This document shows positions 1 through 6,909 of a DNA stretch of 8,585 nt, one piece after another. Source of the DNA: Nitrospirota bacterium. Lineage in GTDB: Bacteria; Nitrospirota; Nitrospiria; Nitrospirales; NS-4. Made by a program: the position numbers and the translations under genes. Each line of letters starts with the position of its first letter. Position 1 is the first letter of the stretch. The stretch spans positions 1 to 8,585 of the forward strand of contig VBOF01000189.1 in NCBI GenBank assembly GCA_005877855.1, written 5' to 3'. A model generated the notes under the pieces. It was not told the DNA's origin, ran no database searches, and worked only from the letters and a program-made list of their open reading frames with translations.

Positions 1-1532
<1,532 letters not shown>

Positions 1533-1665
1533 CCGGCCGGCCCGGCGCCCCGGGGGTGTTCCCACCGTTGGCCGCTCCGCTCTGTTGATCCTGAGTGCGA
1601 CCACGCATTCCAGTTTGCTTCTGTGTGGACTGCATCGTCTCCCCCGCCCTGTCTGAGCCACGTCG

Positions 1666-2670
1666 GTGATTCTGGGCATCGAGACATCCTGTGACGAAAC
1701 CGCCGCTGCCGTCGCCCGCGCGGATGGCGTCGTGCTCGCCGAGGTGGTGCGTTCGCAGGTCGAGACCCACGCCCGCTACGGGGGCGTGGTGCCCGAATTG
1801 GCCGGCCGCCGCCACATCGAGACCATCGACCAGGTCGTGCAGGAGGCCTTGACCCGTGCGGGGATTGGCCCGCGCGAGCTGAGCGCGGTCGCGGTGACCG
1901 GGGGGCCCGGCCTCATCGGCGCGCTCCTGGTCGGCGTCGCCTATGGCAAGGCCCTGGCCTACGCGTTGCAGATCCCGTTGTTTCCCGTCAATCACCTGGA
2001 AGGCCATCTGTGCGCAGCCAGCTTGGGTGCCGGCCCCGTGGCGCCGCCCTTCGTGGCGCTGATCGCCTCGGGCGGCCACACGAATCTCTATCACGTGAAG
2101 ACGTGGGGCGAGCCGGAGCTCCTGGGACGGACACTGGATGACGCGGCAGGGGAGGCCTTCGACAAGGCCGCCAAGATGCTCGGCTTGGGCTATCCCGGCG
2201 GTCCCGTGATTGACCGGCTGGCGGGAGCGGGCGACCCGGAGCGGGCGCCGTTCCCCCGTCCGTACCCGACGTGCGAGGACCTCAACTTCAGCTTTAGCGG
2301 CATCAAGACCGCGTTATTGTATTTCTTGCGGGAGCGGGAGGCTGAAGGGCGTTCCTGGCATGCGCCGGACGTGGCGGCTGGGTTCCAGCAGGCCATCGTG
2401 GACGTCTTGGTGGAGAAATCGCTGGCCGCCGCCAGGCGCTGCGGCGTGCGTGACGTCGTGGTGACGGGCGGCGTGGCCGCCAACTCGCAGCTCCGTGCAC
2501 GCTTCGAGGCACGAGGGCGCGACGAGGGGGTCACCGTTCATATTCCCCCGGTTCGCTACTGCACTGACAACGGTGCCATGATCGCCGTGGCCGGCGCACG
2601 GCTGTTGTGCAAAGGGCGGGTTGCGCCGCTGGGTTTCGAACCTCGAGCGGACTGGGTCATCGGAGGCTGA
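1666..2670 (+). CDS. tsaD: tRNA N6-adenosine threonylcarbamoyltransferase TsaD
   Basis: TsaD (Kae1/YgjD family) transfers the threonylcarbamoyl group from threonylcarbamoyl-AMP to A37 of ANN-reading tRNAs, working with TsaB and TsaE in the cytosol. The 334-residue length is usual. Visible signatures are the N-terminal phosphate-binding strand GIETSCDET (4-12), the metal-binding pair in NHLEGHL (H110 and H114), IASGGHTNL (133-141), the FSFSGIKT segment (208-215), GGVAAN (268-273) and CTDNGAMIA with metal-ligand D301. The start is fixed as GTG at 1666: an in-frame TGA lies at 1654-1656, no other start codon lies between, and the conserved N-terminus follows at once. No good Shine-Dalgarno sequence precedes it. 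It is 133 bases after clpC, so it may have its own promoter, but I could not identify one. The stop TGA is 21 bases before the proposed hflX start, in the same reading frame. Confidence 0.97.
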   Translation: MILGIETSCDETAAAVARADGVVLAEVVRSQVETHARYGGVVPELAGRRHIETIDQVVQEALTRAGIGPRELSAVAVTGGPGLIGALLVGVAYGKALAYALQIPLFPVNHLEGHLCAASLGAGPVAPPFVALIASGGHTNLYHVKTWGEPELLGRTLDDAAGEAFDKAAKMLGLGYPGGPVIDRLAGAGDPERAPFPRPYPTCEDLNFSFSGIKTALLYFLREREAEGRSWHAPDVAAGFQQAIVDVLVEKSLAAARRCGVRDVVVTGGVAANSQLRARFEARGRDEGVTVHIPPVRYCTDNGAMIAVAGARLLCKGRVAPLGFEPRADWVIGG

Positions 2671-2677
2671 CGAGCGC

Positions 2678-2694
2678 AAGGAGGGCGCCCGATT
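2678..2694 (+). promoter_or_regulatory. Perfect Shine-Dalgarno with AUU start codon for hflX
   Basis: AAGGAGG at 2678-2684 is followed by 7 bases and then ATT at 2692, in frame with hflX. No ATG, GTG or TTG in any frame lies at a usable distance from this strong ribosome binding site. In the hflX frame, the first standard start codon after the tsaD stop is TTG at 2746, which has no Shine-Dalgarno and would cut off a conserved segment. AUU initiation is known for E. coli infC and pcnB. A single-base change or sequencing error from ATG is the alternative. Confidence 0.65.
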
Positions 2695-4338
2695 CCTTCT
2701 CCTCACGGGAACCTGACGGGGCTCAAGCCCAGCCAACTGAGGCGGTTGGAACATGTCTACCGCCGCCGGGTGCCCGAAGATGCCATCATCTCCTGGGAAC
2801 TGGCCCGGTTCTGCTCGGGGCTCTCCCGCGAGATTGGGCGCCAGATCGGCCTGCTGATCAATCGACGGGGCCTGATCGAGGACGTCATCGTCGGGAACGA
2901 CCGAGAGGTGGTCTTGCCCGACCTCTCAGACTATCGCCTCGGCCGGCAAGCGCTCCGGGGCATTCGGCTCATCCATACCCATCTGCGCGACGAACCGTTG
3001 AGTCAGGACGACCTGACCGACTTGGCCCTCCTGCGTTTGGACCTGATCGCGGCCCTCGGCGTGCGCGCCGACGGCCAGCCGGGCCATCTGTACGCGGCGA
3101 ACATCCTGCCGCCGAATCCGGCCGGGAAATCCTGCGAGGTCTGGTCGCCGGTCGCTGTGGCAGACTGCCAGGTCCATCTGGGCGAATTTCTCGGCTCGCT
3201 CGAAGAGGAGCTCAGCCGGACCCGCACCGCGCATCTCGTGGACGACTTGCAAGAGCAGGCGATTCTGGTCAGCGTGTCGCGGCAGAGCCACGCCGATCAG
3301 GAAGAGTCGCTGGCGGAGCTGGCCGATCTGGCCCGCTCGGCCGGTCTCATGGTGCTGGACATGGTCGTGCAGCGGCCCCAGACGCTGCATCCCAAGTACC
3401 TGCTGGGCAGCGGCAAGCTCAAGGAGGTCGTCATCAAGGCCTTGCAACACGGAGTGGACTACCTCGTCTTCGACCAGAATCTGTCGCCCGCGCAGGCCAC
3501 GGCCATCGCCGCCGTGACCGACTTGAAGGTCATCGACCGGACCCAGTTGATTCTCGACATCTTCAGCCGCCGGGCGCACAGCCGGGAGGGCAAGCTGCAG
3601 GTGGAGCTCGCCCAGCTGCGCTACCTCCTGCCTCGCCTCACCGGACGCGGCACGGCGATGTCGAGGTTGGCCGGGGGCATCGGCGGGCGCGGACCCGGCG
3701 AGACGAAACTGGAAGTGGATCGGCGCCGCGTGCGGGACCGCATCAGCCATCTCGAGAAGCAGATGGAGGCGCTGGCGCGCACCCGCATGCAGCAGCGGGC
3801 CCGGCGCCTGCGACGGGCGGTGCCGATCATCTCGATCGTGGGCTACACCAACGCCGGCAAGTCCACGCTGCTGAATGTCCTGACGCGCAGCCGGGTGACG
3901 GCGAACAACCGCCTCTTCGAGACGCTGGACACGGCCAGCCGCCGCCTGCGCTTTCCCCAGGAGCGGGAAGCGATCGTGACCGACACGGTCGGGTTCATCC
4001 GGAATCTGCCCGCGGAACTGATGGGCGCGTTCCGCGCCACGCTTGAGGAACTGCACGACGCCGACCTGTTGCTCCATGTGGCGGACCTTGGCAGCCCGAC
4101 CCTGGAGCGGCAGGTGGCGGCCGTGGGGGACATTCTGCGGGAACTGGAGCTTGATCGCCTGCCGCGCCTGTTGGTCCTGAACAAGGCTGATCTGGTGGAC
4201 CCCACACAGGCGACCGTGGTGAGCGCCCGCTTGGGCGGGTTGGCAGTCTCGGCCGTGCGGCCCGACACGCTGCTCCCCCTGCTGGACACAGTCGAAAAGC
4301 AGCTCTGGAGTTTGACCCAGGCCGGCCTTTCCTGCTAG
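2692..4338 (+). CDS. hflX: Ribosome-associated GTPase HflX, long form
   Basis: HflX is an Obg-related GTPase that binds the 50S subunit and splits stalled ribosomes. From ATT at 2692 the product is 548 residues, versus about 426 in E. coli. The order is an extra N-terminal domain (about 1-180), the HflX N-domain with the glycine-rich loop GGRGPGETKLEVDRRR (about 331-346), a helical linker rich in R and Q, then the G domain: G1 GYTNAGKS (384-391), switch I FETLD, G3 DTVGF (431-435), G4 NKAD (497-500) and G5 SA (520-521). I extend the start upstream of the first normal start codon (TTG 2746) because the in-frame codons 2707-2748 encode GNLTGLKPSQLRRL, which looks like a conserved family N-terminus, and a perfect ribosome binding site fits ATT 2692. 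The extra domain carries HTHLRDEPLSQDDL (about 95-108), which resembles a JAMM metalloprotease pattern. Only 21 bases separate it from tsaD, so the two are probably co-transcribed. The GTPase identity is certain; the start is less so. Confidence 0.93.
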   Translation: MPSPHGNLTGLKPSQLRRLEHVYRRRVPEDAIISWELARFCSGLSREIGRQIGLLINRRGLIEDVIVGNDREVVLPDLSDYRLGRQALRGIRLIHTHLRDEPLSQDDLTDLALLRLDLIAALGVRADGQPGHLYAANILPPNPAGKSCEVWSPVAVADCQVHLGEFLGSLEEELSRTRTAHLVDDLQEQAILVSVSRQSHADQEESLAELADLARSAGLMVLDMVVQRPQTLHPKYLLGSGKLKEVVIKALQHGVDYLVFDQNLSPAQATAIAAVTDLKVIDRTQLILDIFSRRAHSREGKLQVELAQLRYLLPRLTGRGTAMSRLAGGIGGRGPGETKLEVDRRRVRDRISHLEKQMEALARTRMQQRARRLRRAVPIISIVGYTNAGKSTLLNVLTRSRVTANNRLFETLDTASRRLRFPQEREAIVTDTVGFIRNLPAELMGAFRATLEELHDADLLLHVADLGSPTLERQVAAVGDILRELELDRLPRLLVLNKADLVDPTQATVVSARLGGLAVSAVRPDTLLPLLDTVEKQLWSLTQAGLSC

Positions 4339-4341
4339 CAT
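4312..4341 (+). promoter_or_regulatory. Candidate sigma-70-type promoter for the nth operon
   Basis: TTGACC (4312-4317), an 18-base spacer, and TAGCAT (4336-4341) with an extended -10 TGC directly before it. The -35 matches 5 of 6 and the -10 matches 4 of 6 consensus bases. It overlaps the end of hflX, and the hflX stop codon TAG forms the first half of the -10. Transcription would begin near 4348, giving a leader of about 75 bases before nth and driving nth-yicC-gmk-rpoZ-coaBC. Predicted by eye only. Confidence 0.5.
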
Positions 4342-4423
4342 AGGCCCACTTTTCCAGGAGTTGTGGATCCATCTGCGGCGATGGCTTTGCCCGGTTTCAT
4401 GACTTTCACGTAGGCTGGTCTTG

Positions 4424-5020
4424 ATGGGGATGCCCGTGGCCGTCGGTCCCGCGGGGGTCCCGACGAGGGGGGAGCCATTGGGGACCGCGGACCGGCTCCT
4501 AAAGCTGCTGGACGAAGAGTTTCCGAGCCCGCGGGTGGCGCTTCATTACAAGACGCCGCTCCAGTTGCTGGTAGCGACCATCTTGTCGGCCCAGTGCACG
4601 GATGAGCGGGTGAACCAGGTGACGAAGGGGCTCTTTGCCCGGTATCGGACCGCTAAGGACTACGCGAGGGCGGACCCGGCCAGATTGGAAGCGGAGATTA
4701 GACCGACCGGATTTTACAAGGCGAAGGCCCGGAGCCTAATCAAGACCGGCCAGGCCCTGGTCAGCCGCTTCGGTGGAGAAGTGTCGGTGGTAGTCGACAC
4801 CCACGTCAAGCGGGTCACCCGGCGGCTGGGCTTGGTGGACACGGACGATCCGGAGAAGATCGAATTCGCGTTGCAGCGCCTGTTACCGAAGGGCAGGTGG
4901 ACGAGAGCCTCGCACCAGTTGCTGCTTCACGGACGGCATATCTGTCAGGCGCGCGTCCCCAAGTGCCACGAGTGCCGGCTGTACGATCACTGTCCGTGGG
5001 AAGGAAAGCGGCCCGCATGA
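4424..5020 (+). CDS. nth: Endonuclease III (Nth) homologue lacking the HhH and catalytic lysine
   Basis: Endonuclease III removes oxidised pyrimidines from DNA and nicks abasic sites; the family uses a helix-hairpin-helix (HhH), a catalytic Lys, an Asp and a [4Fe-4S] cluster. Present here: PLQLLVATILSAQCTDERVN, RPTGFYKAKA, VDTHVKRVTRRLGL with the catalytic-type Asp (D125 from ATG 4424), LLLHGRHIC, and the cluster loop C-x6-C-x2-C-x5-C (C174, C181, C184, C190). Missing: after GGEV the protein goes straight to SVVVDTH. The usual block of about 28 residues, which includes LPGVGRKTANVVL with the HhH and catalytic Lys (K120 in E. coli), is absent. The frame is intact on both sides (junction about 4781-4795). 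A functional glycosylase/AP lyase is therefore doubtful. ATG at 4424 is chosen; TTG 4421 and ATG 4430 are in-frame alternatives, and none has a strong ribosome binding site. About 20 poorly conserved residues precede the family core. The stop TGA overlaps the yicC ATG. Confidence 0.9.
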   Translation: MGMPVAVGPAGVPTRGEPLGTADRLLKLLDEEFPSPRVALHYKTPLQLLVATILSAQCTDERVNQVTKGLFARYRTAKDYARADPARLEAEIRPTGFYKAKARSLIKTGQALVSRFGGEVSVVVDTHVKRVTRRLGLVDTDDPEKIEFALQRLLPKGRWTRASHQLLLHGRHICQARVPKCHECRLYDHCPWEGKRPA

Positions 5021-5910
5021 TTCGGAGCATGACGGGATACGGTTGCGCCGAGGGCCGGCATAAGGGCACGCCAATTACCGTGGAAATCCGTTCGGTGAAC
5101 CACCGACACGGCGAGGTGATGGCCAAACTGCCGCGCGCTTTGCAGGCCCATGAAGACCGGATCCGCGACCTGGTCCAGGCCCGGGTGGCCCGTGGGCGGG
5201 TGGAGGTCACGGTGAATTTCAGCGGTGAGCGTGACCCCGGGCGTGGGGTTGTCCTGGACTGGGCGCTCGCGCGCCGGTATCACGCGTTGCTGAACGAGTT
5301 GCAGCGGGAGCTGGGCCTCAAAGGCTCGCCGGATGCGACCCTGCTCGCCAGCTTCCGGGACGTCATTAGGCCGGCGGAGTTAGCGACCGAAGATCCGGGC
5401 GCGGTCCGCGCGGTGGAGCGCGTGCTGGGCCAGGCGTTGAAAGCGCTCGATCAGATGCGCTGCCATGAGGGCCGCACGCTGGAGCGGGATCTCCTGGCGC
5501 GGTTGCAAGAGGTGGAAGGGCGCCTACGAACGATCCGCCAACGGCTCCCAGCCATCGTGGAGGAGCGCGCCGCGCGCTTGCAAGAGCGGATCAAGCGGCT
5601 CCTGGAGAGCGCGGGGGCGGGCAGGGACAGTGTGGACCAGGGCCGCTTGGCGCAGGAGGTGGCGCTCCTAGCCGATCGCAGCGACGTGAGCGAAGAGCTG
5701 ACCCGCTTGGACAGCCATCTGGCGCAGTTCCGGGCGTTCCTCCGAAAGACCGAGCCGGTGGGACGAAGCCTAGATTTCCTGTTGCAGGAGTTGAACCGCG
5801 AGATCAACACCATCGGGTCGAAGGTCGGTGACACGGTGGTGACCCAGGAGGTCGTGGCTGTGAAGGCGGAGCTCGAGAAGATCCGCGAACAGGTGCAGAA
5901 TGTTGAGTAA
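5017..5910 (+). CDS. yicC: YicC family endoribonuclease
   Basis: YicC/YloC family protein; E. coli YicC is an endoribonuclease implicated in small-RNA (RyhB) decay. The product has 297 residues, a usual length. It starts with the family hallmark MIRSMTGYG, followed by VEIRSVNHRH and an arginine-rich stretch (RVARGRVEV) of the N-terminal YicC domain. The middle is helical and charged, probably coiled coil. The C-terminal DUF1732-type domain carries LDFLLQELNREINTIGSK (252-269) and ends in EKIREQVQNVE. The frame stays open upstream to 4897, but ATG 5017 is the start because it gives the conserved N-terminus, overlaps the nth stop as ATGA, and follows GGGAAGGA (4998-5005). Translation is probably coupled to nth. 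ATG 5029 (MTGYG) is a less likely alternative. It overlaps gmk by 11 bases. Confidence 0.95.
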   Translation: MIRSMTGYGCAEGRHKGTPITVEIRSVNHRHGEVMAKLPRALQAHEDRIRDLVQARVARGRVEVTVNFSGERDPGRGVVLDWALARRYHALLNELQRELGLKGSPDATLLASFRDVIRPAELATEDPGAVRAVERVLGQALKALDQMRCHEGRTLERDLLARLQEVEGRLRTIRQRLPAIVEERAARLQERIKRLLESAGAGRDSVDQGRLAQEVALLADRSDVSEELTRLDSHLAQFRAFLRKTEPVGRSLDFLLQELNREINTIGSKVGDTVVTQEVVAVKAELEKIREQVQNVE

Positions 5911-6550
5911 GGACACCATCGTGAAGCGCCGTCAGGGCATCCTGTTCGTGGTGTCAGCGCCCTCCGGCGCCGGCAAGACGTCCCTGTGTCAGGAACTCGT
6001 CAGCCAGTTGCCGGATTTGCGCTACTCGGTTTCCTACACCACCCGCAAGCCGCGTCCGGCGGAAATTGCGGACCGGCACTATCACTTCGTGGATGAAGCC
6101 ACGTTCCGAGACATGATCAAGGAAGGCGCCTTTCTGGAGTGGGCCGAAGTCTACGGCAATCTCTACGGGACCCCCCGGGCCCCCATCAAGGAATGGATCT
6201 CGCAGGGGATCGATGTCCTTCTCGACATCGATACCCAGGGAGCTTTGCAGATCCGGCGGCACGAACCGGACGCGGTATCGATCTATATTTTGCCGCCATC
6301 GCTGGAGGTGCTGCGCCGGCGCTTGGAGGACCGGAAAGGAGACGCGCCGGATGAGATTGCGAGGCGGTTGAAAAAGGCCCGGGACGAAGTGAAGAACTAT
6401 CGAGACTATATCTACGTGATCATCAACGAGGACTTTAAGTTTGCCGTGCGGCAGCTTGAAGCCATCGTACTGGCCGAGCGCAGCCGGACAGCCCTGCTGG
6501 ACCTATCTGCAGTGGAACAGGCCTTGATGGAGCCTCAGGAGGATCATTAA
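5900..6550 (+). CDS. gmk: Guanylate kinase
   Basis: Guanylate kinase phosphorylates GMP to GDP with ATP, an essential step in GTP supply. The product has 216 residues. Visible are the P-loop SAPSGAGKTS (19-28), the GMP-binding region VSYTTRKPRP (44-53) with YHFV (61-64), FLEWAEVYGNLYGTP (78-92), the nucleotide-binding strand LLDIDTQGA (107-115), and the lid segment EDRKGDAPDEIARRLKKA (143-160). ATG 5900 has AGGTG just upstream and overlaps the yicC end by 11 bases. An in-frame GTG at 5921 follows AAGGA (5909-5913) by 7 bases and would give 209 residues, closer to E. coli (207), so either start is possible. In Bacillus remA sits between yicC and gmk; it is absent here. The gmk stop TAA shares one base with the rpoZ ATG. 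Confidence 0.97.
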   Translation: MLSKDTIVKRRQGILFVVSAPSGAGKTSLCQELVSQLPDLRYSVSYTTRKPRPAEIADRHYHFVDEATFRDMIKEGAFLEWAEVYGNLYGTPRAPIKEWISQGIDVLLDIDTQGALQIRRHEPDAVSIYILPPSLEVLRRRLEDRKGDAPDEIARRLKKARDEVKNYRDYIYVIINEDFKFAVRQLEAIVLAERSRTALLDLSAVEQALMEPQEDH

Positions 6551-6909
6551 TGGACGCGTTATCGCTGTTGCCCGAGTATCAGGACTTACCGATCGAATCA
6601 CGGAGCCGACTGGTGATCATTGCGGCCCAGCGGGCCCGGCAGTTCATGCAGGGCACCCGGCCGTCGATCGCGACCAAGCACACCAAGCCGACGACGATGG
6701 CGCTGGAAGAGGTGCTGAAGGGCAAGGTGACGTTCCTGGTCGGAAAGGAGGCCCGCCAAGCTATGAAAGAAGCGCGCAAGCAACGGGAGCGCGAGCTTGA
6801 ACGGCTAACCCTGGCGCACGTAGGCGGTGAAGACGCCAACGAGATCAAGAAGGACCTGAGCGTCGTGGTGGACGACTCCAAGCCTGCGGAGGCGAGTGAA
6901 GACGACTAA
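6550..6909 (+). CDS. rpoZ: DNA-directed RNA polymerase omega subunit
   Basis: The omega subunit helps fold and assemble the beta-prime subunit of RNA polymerase. The product has 119 residues, longer than E. coli omega (91). The conserved core is RSRLVIIAAQRARQFMQG (18-35), then KPTTMALEEVLKGKV (46-60), matching the family pattern of an AAxRARxL helix followed by ALEEIxxGKV. The C-terminal third is a charged helix followed by an acidic tail (DDSKPAEASEDD). A strong AGGAGG (6537-6542) lies 7 bases before the ATG, and the start overlaps the gmk stop as TAATG, so translation is likely coupled. The position between gmk and coaBC is the usual bacterial arrangement and supports the call. It overlaps coaBC by 14 bases. 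Confidence 0.93.
   Translation: MDALSLLPEYQDLPIESRSRLVIIAAQRARQFMQGTRPSIATKHTKPTTMALEEVLKGKVTFLVGKEARQAMKEARKQRERELERLTLAHVGGEDANEIKKDLSVVVDDSKPAEASEDD

Noticed and set aside
1541..1554. GC hairpin after clpC as a terminator (CCCGG-CGCC-CCGGG)
   Set aside because: The stem is only 5 bp and no T tract follows, so it does not qualify as an intrinsic terminator.
2607..4046. Long + strand frame (479 codons) overlapping tsaD and hflX
   Set aside because: The product is rich in R, G, A and P with no motifs, while the overlapping hflX frame has all GTPase motifs. It is a shadow frame of GC-rich coding DNA.
2926..4341. Long open frame on the - strand (471 codons) opposite hflX
   Set aside because: It mirrors hflX codon for codon in a GC-rich region, and its product is low-complexity, rich in Q, R, H and A, with no recognisable domain.
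4363..4413. Possible short leader peptide before nth (GTG 4363 to TAG 4413)
   Set aside because: AGGAG is only 2 bases from the GTG, the 16-codon peptide has no run of regulatory codons, and no attenuator hairpin is visible.
4387..4416. Second promoter-like pair before nth (TTGCCC-N18-TAGGCT)
   Set aside because: Both hexamers are weak, and transcription would begin almost on the nth start codon. The upstream candidate at 4312-4341 is much better.
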